Assembly: GCA_903872505.1 (NCBI GenBank)
Contig: CAIQKV010000040.1
Span: 1-32,500 of the forward strand
Length of the DNA stretch: 32,500 bases
Direction: 5' to 3'
DNA from: an uncultured Opitutia bacterium
GTDB taxonomy: Bacteria; Verrucomicrobiota; Verrucomicrobiia; Opitutales; Opitutaceae
In this document: positions 14,674 through 23,868 of the stretch, one piece after another
Layout: each line of letters begins with the position of its first letter
How positions within the stretch are numbered: position 1 is the stretch's first letter
Program-made: the position numbers and the translations under genes
Notes under the pieces: model-generated
Databases searched by the model: none
Seen by the model: the letters and a program-made list of their open reading frames with translations, nothing else
Told to the model about the DNA's origin: nothing

Positions 14674-15225
14674 ATGCGCGATCTCGGCAAATTCATCCCG
14701 CTGGCGGTCGTCATCTTTGTCGCGGTGTCGATGGTGCGCAACGCACTGCGCGTGGCGCGGCGGATCGGCCAGCCGCCGCCCACGCCGGGGCAACCGCCGG
14801 AGGTGGACCCCGAGGTGGCCGAGCGCACCCGGCGCATCCAGGAGATGATCCGGCGCAAGATCGCCGAGCGGCGCGGATCGCCGGTGATGGTCGAGGCCGA
14901 CCCGGCCGAACCGGAGCTGGAACCGCCCGTCATGGTCGAGGAGACCCCGGCCGAGCCGGTTTTCTCCCCGACCCCAACCGTGGCCGCGGTGCTGGAGCGG
15001 CAGCAGCAGCTCGCCAACCAGATGCGGGCGCTGGAATTTGCGCGGATGTCCGAGCAGCGGCGGGCGACGCAGGTCACCGCCGACCTGAAGACCGAGGCGG
15101 ATTCCGAGCGGGGGCAGCTCACCGTGTCGCGCGGCAACCTGCTGGAGGACCTGCGCGATCCGGCGAGCCTGCGCCGTGCGTTTGTGCTGCGCGAGGTGCT
15201 GGGTCCGCCGCTGGGGCTGCGCTAG
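14674..15225 (+). CDS. Single-pass membrane protein, unrecognised, in the floA operon
   Basis: 183 residues. A membrane helix at about 6-21 (KFIPLAVVIFVAVSMV) is followed by a basic cytoplasmic start, a helical charged stretch (VAERTRRIQEMIRRKIAERRG), two Pro/Glu segments with repeated PVMVE, and a C-terminal helix-rich part that ends LRRAFVLREVLGPPLGLR. The ending resembles short tails seen in many verrucomicrobial hypothetical proteins, but I know of no assigned family. It starts 12 bases after floA and is likely part of that operon, perhaps as a microdomain partner. A 16-base GC palindrome (15229-15244) lies in the 21-base gap to the convergent rodZ gene. Confidence 0.75.
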   Translation: MRDLGKFIPLAVVIFVAVSMVRNALRVARRIGQPPPTPGQPPEVDPEVAERTRRIQEMIRRKIAERRGSPVMVEADPAEPELEPPVMVEETPAEPVFSPTPTVAAVLERQQQLANQMRALEFARMSEQRRATQVTADLKTEADSERGQLTVSRGNLLEDLRDPASLRRAFVLREVLGPPLGLR

Positions 15226-15246
15226 GCGCCGCCCGCGCGGGCGGGG

Positions 15247-16065
15247 TTACATCTTGGCCCGGTTGTTGCCCGTGAACTGCGAGCCGTAGCGCTTGCCCTT
15301 GTACTCGATCTGCAGGTTTTCCCCGGCGTTGGCCTTGATGAAGATGGAATTGGGGCCGGGCCACGGCACCACCTGGGTCTGGCCGCGCGCGAGGGTGCCG
15401 CGGAAAATCTCCTCCCCCTCGGTGTCGTCCTCGTTGCGCGCCACCACGGTGACGCGCACCGTGTCGAGCGCGACGAGGGTGATGGTGCGCTCCACGGCCG
15501 GTGCCGCGACGGCCGGCTTGGCCGTGACGGGCGGATTGTGGGTCGCGGCCGGGGCGCTGCCGCCGCCGGAGACGATGGCCTTCACGCCCCAGATGAACAG
15601 CAGCACGATGATGCCGTACGCCGCCCACTTGCCGAATTTGAAGAGGAGGGCGGGATCGATGGCCGGGCCGGGCGCCACGCTGGCCCCGCGGGAGATGGCG
15701 GGCTGGCGGTGGGGCACCTGGGGCGGCGGCGCCTCCTCGGTGACGACGGTTTCGCCGCGTTCCTCCGCCGAGGCGATGGAAACATCCATGCGGCCATAAA
15801 CCTCGCGGCTGGGCTGGCGGGGGCGGACCTCGCCGCGGCCGAGCGAGGCATAGTCGTTGAGGATCTTGTCGCCGGGGAGCTTGAGGTAGTTGGCGTAGCT
15901 GCGCAGGAAGCCGCGCACGTAGATCTCGGTCAGGTTGATGTCGAACCGGTTGTTCTCAAACTGCTGCAGGTAGTCGCCGCGAATCTTGGTGGCTTCCGCG
16001 GCCTCGCGGAGGGAGATGCCTTTTTTCTTCCGGGCTTCTTCGAGGCGCTCGCCGATGGATTGCAT
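15247..16065 (-). CDS. rodZ: RodZ-like helix-turn-helix membrane protein
   Basis: 272 residues. The N-terminal HTH_25 domain (6-70) begins IGERLEEARKKKGISLREAA and includes IYVRGFLRSYANYL. A Pro-rich linker, one membrane helix (about 147-165, WAAYGIIVLLFIWGVKAIV) and a C-terminal DUF4115-like beta domain (185-265, VRVTVVARNEDD and ANAGENLQIEYKGK) follow. This is the RodZ architecture: the cytoplasmic part binds MreB and the periplasmic part contacts the cell wall elongation machinery. No mreB is in the window. It lies 49 bases after ftsK in the same direction. RodZ is the best match, but other cytoskeletal HTH proteins share the layout. Confidence 0.88.
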   Translation of the reverse strand: MQSIGERLEEARKKKGISLREAAEATKIRGDYLQQFENNRFDINLTEIYVRGFLRSYANYLKLPGDKILNDYASLGRGEVRPRQPSREVYGRMDVSIASAEERGETVVTEEAPPPQVPHRQPAISRGASVAPGPAIDPALLFKFGKWAAYGIIVLLFIWGVKAIVSGGGSAPAATHNPPVTAKPAVAAPAVERTITLVALDTVRVTVVARNEDDTEGEEIFRGTLARGQTQVVPWPGPNSIFIKANAGENLQIEYKGKRYGSQFTGNNRAKM

Positions 16066-16114
16066 GGAAGTGTGACTAAGGGAGTTGGGCGCGAAGGGGA
16101 AGTGGATTCTCCGC

Positions 16115-18625
16115 TCAGAGCGTGTCGAGGTCGACGAGGATCTCGCGGGGGCTCGAGCCGTTTTCCGGCCCGACGACGCCCTTTTCCTCCATCAACTCCA
16201 TGACGCGGGCGGCGCGGTTGTAGCCGATGCGCAGGCGCCGCTGCAGCATCGAGGTGCTGGCGCGCCGGCTCGACTTCAGGACCTCGAGGGCCTGCTCGTA
16301 CAGTTCCTCGTCGTCCCCGAGGCCGTCCTCCCCGCCCGAACCCTCCTCGTCCTCCTCGCGGGCGGCGCGGTCGATGTGCTGCTGGACGGACTGGGCGTAT
16401 TGCGGCGGGCCGTTCTTCTTGAGAAACTCGACGATCGCGGAAACCTCGTCGTCCGCGACGTAGGCGCCCTGGGCGCGCACGAGGCGCGAGGTGCCGGGCG
16501 GGGAGAACAGCATGTCGCCCCGGCCGATGAGGTTGTCGGCGCCCTTGGTGTCGAGGATGGTGCGGGAGTCGACCTGGGAGGCGACCTGGAAGGCGATGCG
16601 CGAGGGGAGGTTGGCCTTGATCACGCCGGTGATGACGTTCACCGACGGCCGCTGCGTGGCGATGATGAGGTGGATGCCGGCGGCGCGCGCGAGCTGGGCG
16701 AGGCGGGCGATGCTCGTCTCGATCTCCGCGGGGGCGATCATCATGAGGTCGGCGAGCTCGTCGATGATGGCGACGATGTAGGGCAGGCGCTCGGGGATCT
16801 CGATGTCGTCCGCGGCGAGCGGGTCGACCCCGGTGAGCGAGCTTTGGGCGTCGGAGGCGAGGAGGGTCTCGGCGGCGGCGGGCTTCTTGCGCGTGTTGAA
16901 GCCGACGATGTTCCGGACGTTGACCTTGGCGAAGACTTGGTAGCGCTGCTCCATCTCGCCGAGGAGCCACTTGAGTGCGGCGGGCACTTTCTTCGGCTCG
17001 GTCACCACCGGGATCAGCATGTGGGGGAGCGAGTTGAAGACCTTCAACTCGACCACCTTCGGGTCGACCATGATCAGGCGGACGTTCTTGGGCGAGGCGC
17101 TGAACAGGATCGAGCAGACGATGGAGTTGATGCAGACGGACTTGCCGGAGCCGGTGGCGCCCGCGATGAGCAGGTGCGGCATCTTCGTGAGGTCGGAGAT
17201 CAGCGGCTTGCCCGAGACGTCCTTGCCCAGCGCGATCGGCAGCTCGGCCTTCGCGCTGCTCCAGTCCTCGCTCTCGAGGATCTCGCGCATGCCCACGGGA
17301 GTGGGATTCTGGTTCGGCACCTCGACGCCGACGGCGGCCTTGCCGGGAATGGGCGCGAGGATGCGCACGGACTGCGCCCGCATGCCGAGGGCGATGTTCT
17401 TGTCGAGGCTGGCGATCTTCTCGACGCGCACGCCGGCGGCGGGCACGACCTCGTACCGGGTGATGACGGGCCCGACATGGATCTCGCCGAGGGTCACTTC
17501 GACGCCGAACTCGCCGAGGATGCGGAGGAGGTTTTCGGCGTTCTGGCGGTGCTCTTCCTCGCTGCTGGCGGCGGCGGGCTTGATCTGTTCCTTCAGGAGG
17601 GAGAGCGGCGGGAATTCGTAATCCTTGTCATCGTTGCGCGCCGGGAGGACCGCGGTCCGGGACTTCTTGGGTTCCTCGGGCTTGACGATGTTGAGCTCGA
17701 GTTTCTTCGCGGGCACCCGGCCGATCCTGGGCTCCGGGAGCGGCTCGAGGGGGCTGGCCGTGCCCCGCGCGACCACCTGCTCGGGTTCGGGTGCGGGGGC
17801 GGCGGGAGGGGGCGGGGGAACGCCGGGCGCCTTGGCCGCCTCGGGGATGGGGAAGGCCGTCCGCTGGGTGGCGGGCGCGACGACCGGCTCCCCCATGGGT
17901 TTCGGGACAAACACCTTCTTGCCGATGGGCCCGATGGCGGCGGGCGCGGCGGCGGCGGCCGGGCTTTTGGCTGCCGCCGGCTCGTCCTGCCGTTTGTGCT
18001 TCAGGTCCGCGAGCAACGTCTTCTCCCGGCGCCGGGACGTGAGCCACGCCTGGAACATGACGATGTAGCGCTCGAGCTCGAGGCTGATGTCCTTCGTGAA
18101 GATGAACATCAGGGCGAAGACATAGACCGTGCCGAGCAGGAGGCCGGAGCCGAAGGGCCCGAGCGCATCCTCCAGCAGCGAGTGATACAGCGTGACCCCG
18201 GCCAGGCCGCCGGGACCCTTGGGGAAATAATCGCTGCCCCACTGGGCATTCTTGAACATGGCGGCGATGCTGGCCAGGGCCACGGCCGCGATGAGCATCG
18301 CGATGAGGCGGGTGATGACCAGATGCCGGGTGTTGGTCATCGCCACGTAAAGCATCCAGAAGAGGAAGATCGGGAGCAGCCACGTGCTGGCGCCGAGGGT
18401 GTAAAGCAGGACCCAGACGGCGTCGGCGCCGACCCAGCCCACGGGGTTCTTCATCGTCGGCGCCGTCGAGCGGAAAGTGCTCTGGGCCGGCTCATAGGCC
18501 ACCAACGCCACGGTGAGGTAACTACCTAATATGAAGCAGGTGACTGCCTCAAACCAGTTAGTACGATACCGCGGGGCCTGAAACGACGGACCGTCGTTTG
18601 GGTTTGAAGTCTCCGACTTGGGCAT
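16115..18625 (-). CDS. ftsK: DNA translocase FtsK/SpoIIIE
   Basis: 836 residues. Four N-terminal membrane helices (about 24-44, 68-96, 102-123, 158-176) anchor it at the division septum. A Pro/Ala linker (210-340) leads to the alpha/beta motor: Walker A GATGSGKS at 489-496, Walker B YIVAIIDELADLMM at 616-629 and IIATQRPSVNVITG. The gamma winged-helix domain (about 770-836, SMLQRRLRIGYNRAARVMELME) recognises KOPS-type DNA sequences. It pumps chromosome DNA towards dif for XerCD recombination. Length is normal for the compact form (E. coli has a longer linker). ATG at 18625; rodZ follows downstream. The divergent manA gene starts 104 bases away. Confidence 0.96.
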   Translation of the reverse strand: MPKSETSNPNDGPSFQAPRYRTNWFEAVTCFILGSYLTVALVAYEPAQSTFRSTAPTMKNPVGWVGADAVWVLLYTLGASTWLLPIFLFWMLYVAMTNTRHLVITRLIAMLIAAVALASIAAMFKNAQWGSDYFPKGPGGLAGVTLYHSLLEDALGPFGSGLLLGTVYVFALMFIFTKDISLELERYIVMFQAWLTSRRREKTLLADLKHKRQDEPAAAKSPAAAAAPAAIGPIGKKVFVPKPMGEPVVAPATQRTAFPIPEAAKAPGVPPPPPAAPAPEPEQVVARGTASPLEPLPEPRIGRVPAKKLELNIVKPEEPKKSRTAVLPARNDDKDYEFPPLSLLKEQIKPAAASSEEEHRQNAENLLRILGEFGVEVTLGEIHVGPVITRYEVVPAAGVRVEKIASLDKNIALGMRAQSVRILAPIPGKAAVGVEVPNQNPTPVGMREILESEDWSSAKAELPIALGKDVSGKPLISDLTKMPHLLIAGATGSGKSVCINSIVCSILFSASPKNVRLIMVDPKVVELKVFNSLPHMLIPVVTEPKKVPAALKWLLGEMEQRYQVFAKVNVRNIVGFNTRKKPAAAETLLASDAQSSLTGVDPLAADDIEIPERLPYIVAIIDELADLMMIAPAEIETSIARLAQLARAAGIHLIIATQRPSVNVITGVIKANLPSRIAFQVASQVDSRTILDTKGADNLIGRGDMLFSPPGTSRLVRAQGAYVADDEVSAIVEFLKKNGPPQYAQSVQQHIDRAAREEDEEGSGGEDGLGDDEELYEQALEVLKSSRRASTSMLQRRLRIGYNRAARVMELMEEKGVVGPENGSSPREILVDLDTL

Positions 18626-18729
18626 TTGTGTAAACCGACCGAAACAGGGCGGATTCCACGCTAACCGCCTAGACCGTCAAATGTAAACTCCCTCAACGGC
18701 CTTTTCGCACACCCATTAACTCACATTCC

Positions 18730-19707
18730 ATGCGAGATCTTCTGCGTTTTGAGCCGCTCTATCAGGAGCGGGTCTGGGGTGGCCGGGCTCTTGAGGCCGC
18801 CTTTGGCCGCACCCTGCCGGAGAACCGGCCGATTGGCGAAAGCTGGGAAATCGTCGACCGCCCGGAGGCGCAGTCAGTCGTCCGGGCCGGGCATCTCGCG
18901 GGGCAGACCCTCCATGCGGTGCTGGCGAAGCACGCGGCGGATGTGATGGGCCCGAAATGGCCTTTGGCGCGCCCGTTTCCGCTGCTGGTGAAATGGCTCG
19001 ACTGCCGCGAGCGGCTCAGCCTCCAGGTGCATCCGCCGGCCGCGGTGGCGGCCGAGTTGAAGGGCGAGGCCAAGACGGAGAACTGGTACATCGCCCAGAC
19101 CGCCCTGGATGCCCACCTGCTCGTCGGCCTGCGCCGGGGCGTGACCCGCGAGCAGTTCGAACAGGCTGTCGCCGACGGCACGCTGGAGAAGTGCATCCAT
19201 CATTTCCGCGTCGCTGCGGGCGACTCGATCCTGGTGCAGAGCGGCCAGGTCCATGCCATCGACGCCGGCAACCTCATCCTCGAGATCCAGCAGAATTCGG
19301 ACACCACCTACCGCGTCTATGACTGGGGCCGCGTCGGTCTCGACGGCCAGCCGCGCCAGCTGCACATCGCCGAGTCGCTCCGCTCGATCCTGTGGGACGA
19401 CTTCGAGCCCGCGCCGGTCCGGGCGGCGCCGACTTCCGGGGTCATTGCCGATTGCGCGGAGTTCTGCATCCGCCGGGTGGTGCTCGGGGCGGGGGAGCGG
19501 TTTTCGGTGCGCGCGAACGAGCAGCCGCGCTTGCTGAGCATCGTCAGCGGTTCCGTGCGCGGCGACGCCGATGGCAGCACCGGATCCCGGGCGCCGTTCG
19601 GCAACGCGCTGGGGCGCGGCGAAAATGTCCTGCTGCCTTACGCGGGCGCCTTCACTTTTGCCGCGGAGACGACCGCCATCCTCCTGGTGACCGAGAATTT
19701 CGCCTGA
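18730..19707 (+). CDS. manA: Mannose-6-phosphate isomerase, type I
   Basis: 325 residues, the length of the compact Bacillus-type ManA. Zinc ligands are visible as Gln and His in LQVHPP, Glu in KTENWYI, and His in GQVHAIDAGN. The opening LLRFEPLYQERVWGGRALEAAFG is typical. It interconverts mannose-6-phosphate and fructose-6-phosphate, feeding nucleotide-sugar synthesis or mannose use. ATG at 18730. The AsmA-like gene begins five bases after its stop from a GTG. Confidence 0.94.
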   Translation: MRDLLRFEPLYQERVWGGRALEAAFGRTLPENRPIGESWEIVDRPEAQSVVRAGHLAGQTLHAVLAKHAADVMGPKWPLARPFPLLVKWLDCRERLSLQVHPPAAVAAELKGEAKTENWYIAQTALDAHLLVGLRRGVTREQFEQAVADGTLEKCIHHFRVAAGDSILVQSGQVHAIDAGNLILEIQQNSDTTYRVYDWGRVGLDGQPRQLHIAESLRSILWDDFEPAPVRAAPTSGVIADCAEFCIRRVVLGAGERFSVRANEQPRLLSIVSGSVRGDADGSTGSRAPFGNALGRGENVLLPYAGAFTFAAETTAILLVTENFA

Positions 19708-19712
19708 TCACC

Positions 19713-20516
19713 GTGCGTCGCGTGCGCTGCCCATCCACCGGCCGCCGCGGCGGCATCCTGGCCAAGTTGCTGCTCCTGCTGGCGGTGGTGGCTGCCGCCG
19801 CGGCGCTGGCCTGGATGCTGTTCCTGCCGCTCGTGCTCACCACGCAGTTGCGGCAGCGGACCGGCTTCGACGCCACGGTGCGGAGCCTCGCGGTCAATCC
19901 GTTCACCGGCACGGTTGAGGTTCGCGGCCTGGTGCTGGCCAACCCGCCCACGTTTCCCATCCGCGATTTTCTGGAGGTGCGCGAGTTTTTCGCGGATGTG
20001 GAACTGCTCTCGCTGTGGTCCGAGCGGCCGGTGTTCACCTCCGTCCGGCTCGATGTCGCCAGCGTCACCCTGGTGAAGCGCGAGAACAGCCAGACCAACG
20101 CCGAGGCCTTCCAGCACAACCTCACGCTGGCGGCGGACGCCCAGCCCCGGCCGCCGTCCTCGCGGCCGCCGCGCGGTTTCCTCATCCGCCGGCTGACGGT
20201 GCGCATCGACCGGCTGGTCATTGCCGACCACTCGACCCGGCTGCCGACCTCGCGTGAGTACCGCGTCGGGTTGAACCAGAACTACACCGACGTCACGGAG
20301 CTGAAGCAGCTGTTCGCCCCGGACGCCCTGCTCGGCCTGGCCCCGGTGGGTGCGGCGCTCCACGGCCTGGTGCCCGGGGACCTCGGCCGCGCGCTCAACG
20401 AGGCGGTGAAGGAAACCTCCAAGACGGGCGCGGGCTGGCTCAAGGACTTAGGCCGCAAGGCCGGTCAAAAGGCCAAGGAATACATTGATGCGCTTGAAGA
20501 AAGCCGAAAGCCGTAG
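19713..20516 (+). CDS. AsmA-like membrane-anchored protein
   Basis: 267 residues from GTG 19713. One N-terminal membrane helix (about 12-37, ILAKLLLLLAVVAAAAALAWMLFLP) is followed by an envelope-facing domain. The pattern GFDATVRSLAVNPFTGTVEVRGLVLANPP resembles the first repeat of AsmA/DUF748 proteins, which are usually much longer and shape the outer membrane. Only this opening module is present, then FPIRDFLEVREFFADVELLSLWSERPVF and a C-terminal helix pair (DLGRALNEAVKETSKTG). It is a short family member. It lies between manA and grpE; a 5-base hairpin (20512-20525) spans its stop codon. Function not assigned. Confidence 0.72.
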   Translation: MRRVRCPSTGRRGGILAKLLLLLAVVAAAAALAWMLFLPLVLTTQLRQRTGFDATVRSLAVNPFTGTVEVRGLVLANPPTFPIRDFLEVREFFADVELLSLWSERPVFTSVRLDVASVTLVKRENSQTNAEAFQHNLTLAADAQPRPPSSRPPRGFLIRRLTVRIDRLVIADHSTRLPTSREYRVGLNQNYTDVTELKQLFAPDALLGLAPVGAALHGLVPGDLGRALNEAVKETSKTGAGWLKDLGRKAGQKAKEYIDALEESRKP

Positions 20517-20533
20517 TTAGCTACGCGTCGCTT

Positions 20534-21085
20534 ATGTCCAGTTCCGATACCACCGACACGATCAACCCCGACCCCGCCGCTTCCAGTGCGACGAAGGACG
20601 TCCCCGCGCCTGATGCGCTGGCCGCCGCCAAGCAGGAGGCCGCGCAGAATTACGACCGCTACCTGCGGGCCGTGGCCGACCTCGAGAATTTCCGCCGCCG
20701 CACGGTGCGCGAGAAGGACGAGCTGCGCCAGTTTGCCAACGCGCGCGTGCTGGAAGACCTGCTGCCGGTGCTGGACAACCTGGCGCTCGGCCTGTCCGCC
20801 GCCAAGCAACCGGGCGCCGACCTCACGGCGCTGGCCGGGGGCGTCGAGCTCGTGCTCACCCAGCTCAAGTCCGTCCTGACCAGCCACGGCCTGAAGGAAA
20901 TCTCCCCGCTCGGGCAGCCGTTTGACGCCAATTTCCACGAAGCCCTCTCCGCCCAGCCGAGCAAGACGGTGCCGGAAGGCAGTGTGGTGACGGTCGTGCG
21001 CACCGGCTACGCCCTCAGCGGCCGGCTGCTGCGGGCCGCCGCGGTCATCGTCTCCAGCGGCGCGGCGGAAAAAGCCAAAGCCTGA
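20534..21085 (+). CDS. grpE: Nucleotide exchange factor GrpE
   Basis: 183 residues. A disordered acidic start (1-30), the long dimerising helix ([27 protein letters not shown]) and the conserved beta-domain ([40 protein letters not shown]) are all in place. GrpE speeds ADP release from DnaK. The gene precedes dnaJ by eight bases. No CIRCE element (TTAGCACTC inverted repeat) is visible upstream, and dnaK is not in the window. Confidence 0.95.
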   Translation: MSSSDTTDTINPDPAASSATKDVPAPDALAAAKQEAAQNYDRYLRAVADLENFRRRTVREKDELRQFANARVLEDLLPVLDNLALGLSAAKQPGADLTALAGGVELVLTQLKSVLTSHGLKEISPLGQPFDANFHEALSAQPSKTVPEGSVVTVVRTGYALSGRLLRAAAVIVSSGAAEKAKA

Positions 21086-21093
21086 CCCACGCC

Positions 21094-22242
21094 ATGGCCA
21101 AGGAAGACTACTACGACCTGCTCGGGGTCGCACGGACCGCCAGCGAGGACGAACTGAAGAAAGCCTACCGCAAGAAGGCGGTGCAGCACCACCCGGACAA
21201 GAACCCGGGCGACAAGGCGGCGGAGGAGATGTTCAAGAAGATCTCCCACGCCTATGAGGTGCTGAAGGATCCCGAGAAGCGCGCGGCCTACGACCGCTAC
21301 GGCCATGCCGCGTTCGAGGGCCCGGGCGCGGGCGGCATGCGCGGCCGCGGCGGCATGTCCGGCGGCGGGTTTCACGACCCGTTCGACATTTTCCGTGAGG
21401 TGTTCGGCCAGCAGGGCGGCGGGGGCGGGGGGATTTTCGAGGAGATGTTCGGCGGCGGCCGCGACTCCGGTCGCGACGGTTCCGACCTGCGGTACGACCT
21501 CGAGATCACCCTCGAGGAGGCCGCCCGCGGCGCCGAGAAGGAAATCTCCTTCCGCAAGCACGTGGCGTGCGAACACTGCGACGGCTCGGGTGCGGAACCC
21601 GGCTCCAAGCGCGTCACCTGCCCGACCTGCCGCGGCGCCGGCCAGGTTCGCCGCTCGGGCGGCATCATCACGTTCACCCAGTCCTGCCCGGTCTGCGGCG
21701 GTTCGGGCTCGAAGATCGAGAAGCCCTGCACCGCGTGCCACGGCGAGGGCCGCGTGACCAAGACGAGCAAGCTGAACGTCCGCATCCCCGCCGGCGTGGA
21801 TAACGGCTCGCGGCTGCGTTCCTCCGGCAACGGCGAGGCCGGCCTGGCCGGCGGCCAGCCGGGCGATCTCTACATCGTGCTGTCCGTGAAGGAGCACGAG
21901 CTGTTCGAGCGGCAGGACGACAACCTCTTCTGCGAGATTCCGATCAAGTTCACCCTCGCCACGCTCGGCGGCACCATCGAGGTGCCCACGCTGTTCGGCA
22001 AGGCCTCGCTCAAGATCCCCGCCGCCACCCAGAGCGGCACGACCTTCCGGCTGCGGGAAAAGGGCATGCCGTCGTTGCGCGGCGGCCGGCAGGGCGACCA
22101 GCTCGTCCGCGTCCATGTCGAGGTGCCGCACTCGCTTACCGCCGAGCAGCGGAAGCTACTGGAAGAGTTCGCCCGGGTCAGCGGCGACGCCGCCGAGCCC
22201 ACCTCGAAGACCTTCTTCGAGAAGGCGAAGAAGTTCTTCTGA
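21094..22242 (+). CDS. dnaJ: Chaperone protein DnaJ
   Basis: 382 residues, standard DnaJ length. The J-domain (1-72) has the HPD motif (HHPDKNPGD), then a Gly/Phe-rich linker (75-125), and four zinc-binding repeats: [24 protein letters not shown] and CTACHGEG. The C-terminal substrate domain contains [13 protein letters not shown] and [13 protein letters not shown]. It stimulates DnaK ATPase and delivers substrates. It is the last gene of this plus-strand group; the convergent acetyltransferase ends 11 bases after it, with no obvious T-run terminator between. Confidence 0.97.
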   Translation: MAKEDYYDLLGVARTASEDELKKAYRKKAVQHHPDKNPGDKAAEEMFKKISHAYEVLKDPEKRAAYDRYGHAAFEGPGAGGMRGRGGMSGGGFHDPFDIFREVFGQQGGGGGGIFEEMFGGGRDSGRDGSDLRYDLEITLEEAARGAEKEISFRKHVACEHCDGSGAEPGSKRVTCPTCRGAGQVRRSGGIITFTQSCPVCGGSGSKIEKPCTACHGEGRVTKTSKLNVRIPAGVDNGSRLRSSGNGEAGLAGGQPGDLYIVLSVKEHELFERQDDNLFCEIPIKFTLATLGGTIEVPTLFGKASLKIPAATQSGTTFRLREKGMPSLRGGRQGDQLVRVHVEVPHSLTAEQRKLLEEFARVSGDAAEPTSKTFFEKAKKFF

Positions 22243-22253
22243 GTTCGGGCCGC

Positions 22254-22727
22254 TCAGGCCGGCCAGCGATAGAGAACGTCAGGGCATTTCTCTTCGTTGC
22301 AATGACCGTCGGAGAGTTGCTCTACGACGAATCCGGCACGCTCATAAAACCGGCGTGCGCCGGTGTTCAGCTGGAATGTGTAGAGGCGGATGGGTGCCGT
22401 AAGCTCGTGCCTTGCGGCCTTGAGCAGCGTTGTGCCATAACCACGGCCGGTTGCGTCGGGATGAACGTAAAGTTGGTCGATCCAGCCGCCGTCGGAGTGC
22501 CTGGCCAGCGCAATGTAGGCGAGGATCGCGCCGTCTTGGTCCAGCACCCAAGTCATGCCGGCGGGGATGATTTGCTCGCGAATCCAGGCCCGGACTTCCG
22601 CCTCGGAATGGACCAGGGGGGCGAAGGCAAGATAGCGTTGGCGGGCTCCGAGATGGATCGATGCGATGGCATCGGCATCACCCGAATTCGCCTTGCGTAA
22701 GATTATGGGTGACCCGCCGGAGGGCAT
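22254..22727 (-). CDS. GNAT-family N-acetyltransferase
   Basis: 157 residues from ATG 22727. The GNAT fold is clear: ILRKANSGDADAIASIH at the N-terminus, the acetyl-CoA loop VHPDATGRGYGTTLL (motif A) and GARRFYERAGF (motif B). Substrate unknown; the family acetylates amines of small molecules, antibiotics or proteins. A GTG at 22742 would overlap the xylH stop and is an alternative start. It follows xylH by 11 bases in the same direction, so it may be cotranscribed with the sugar transporter, although no link in function is evident. Confidence 0.88.
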   Translation of the reverse strand: MPSGGSPIILRKANSGDADAIASIHLGARQRYLAFAPLVHSEAEVRAWIREQIIPAGMTWVLDQDGAILAYIALARHSDGGWIDQLYVHPDATGRGYGTTLLKAARHELTAPIRLYTFQLNTGARRFYERAGFVVEQLSDGHCNEEKCPDVLYRWPA

Positions 22728-22738
22728 TTCGCGCGGGT

Positions 22739-23866
22739 TCACCGCTTCGCCAGCTTCACATCCATCCAGACGGCGAGCGTGAGGACGACGCCGCGGACGA
22801 TGAATTTCATCTCCGGCGCGACCGCGAGGAGCGTCATGCCGTTGAGCAGGCTGGCCATGATCAGGGCGCCGAAGAGCACGCCGAGCACCGTGCCGCGCCC
22901 GCCGCGCAGGCTGGTGCCGCCGATGACGCACGCGGCGATCGCGTCGAGCTCCATCGAGTCGCCGACAGTCGTGGTCGTGGCGCCGGCGTAGGCCGTCTGC
23001 ATGAAGCCCGTCACGGCCACGATGCCGCCCAGCAGGGTGAAGGCCCCGATGACCGTGCGCGGCACCGGCACGCCGGAGACGAACGCCGCCTCCTCGTTGC
23101 CGCCGATGGCGTAGAGGTGGCGGCCGAACGGCGTGTGCCGCGTGATGACCTGGATGACCAGGGCCACGGTGCCGAGGATCACGACGGGCAGCGGGATGCC
23201 GCGAAACTGGTTCACCGTGAGCACGAACAACAACAGGCCCTGGGCGGTGACAAAGAGCTTCAGGAACGCCACCTCGGCGTCGTCCACGGCGAAGCCCAGG
23301 GCCGCGCGCCGTCGCCGGGCGCGCAGGTTGAGGATGACGAGCCCGGCAAACACGAGGGTCACCAGCACGGCGCTGGCCGCGGGCGAAAGGAAGAAGGTCG
23401 TGAGCAGCGAGTAGAGGTTGCTCGAGCCGCCCGCGACGACCGGGATGGTGTGGCTGCCGATCACGAGCCAGAAGGCACCCTTGAAGATCAGCAGGCCGCC
23501 GAGCGTAATGATGAAGGCCGGGATACGCTGCCGGATGATCAGCGCGCCCATCGCCATCCAGAGGACGAGGGCGACCAGCCCGCTGCCCGCCATCGCCGCC
23601 CAGGCGGGCCAGCCGTGGTGGATGATCAGCACAGTGGCGATGCCGCCCATGAGCCCGACGCCGCTGCCGACCGACAGGTCGATATGCCCGGGCAGGATCA
23701 CGAGCAGCATGCCGAGCGCGAGCGTGGCGGTGATCGCCAGCTCCACCGTCAGCATGGAAAGATTGCGCGCGGAGAGAAACTGCGGCGCCGCGATTGCGAA
23801 GAACCCGCCGATCGCCAGCAGGCTGAGTAGCAGGGAGAAATCGCGGAGGGTGAGCTTGCTCTTCAT
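22739..23866 (-). CDS. xylH: Xylose-type sugar ABC transporter permease (XylH-like)
   Basis: 375 residues, close to E. coli XylH (393). About ten membrane helices, with the BPD_transp_2 hallmarks GHIDLSVGSGVGLMGG, TLGGLLIFKGAFW and the C-terminal DAIAACVIGGTSLRGGRG (the ATPase-contact loop). It forms the channel for sugar import. It starts two bases after the xylG stop. Order F, G, H on one strand is the usual order of the D-xylose importer. Confidence 0.93.
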   Translation of the reverse strand: MKSKLTLRDFSLLLSLLAIGGFFAIAAPQFLSARNLSMLTVELAITATLALGMLLVILPGHIDLSVGSGVGLMGGIATVLIIHHGWPAWAAMAGSGLVALVLWMAMGALIIRQRIPAFIITLGGLLIFKGAFWLVIGSHTIPVVAGGSSNLYSLLTTFFLSPAASAVLVTLVFAGLVILNLRARRRRAALGFAVDDAEVAFLKLFVTAQGLLLFVLTVNQFRGIPLPVVILGTVALVIQVITRHTPFGRHLYAIGGNEEAAFVSGVPVPRTVIGAFTLLGGIVAVTGFMQTAYAGATTTTVGDSMELDAIAACVIGGTSLRGGRGTVLGVLFGALIMASLLNGMTLLAVAPEMKFIVRGVVLTLAVWMDVKLAKR

Positions 23867-23868
23867 GG

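Noticed and set aside
13090-14793. A 567-codon minus-strand frame across nfeD and floA
   Set aside because: It covers two well-supported genes on the other strand and contains only low-complexity Asp/His/Leu/Arg sequence.
16085-18529. An 814-codon open frame on the plus strand opposite ftsK
   Set aside because: It mirrors a complete FtsK and its composition (Asp, Gly, His, Arg, Leu, Val) is what high-GC antisense reading gives. No domain is visible.
20512-20525. CGTAG-TTAG-CTACG inverted repeat before grpE, considered as a heat-shock operator
   Set aside because: It is only five bases per arm and does not match CIRCE; probably chance.
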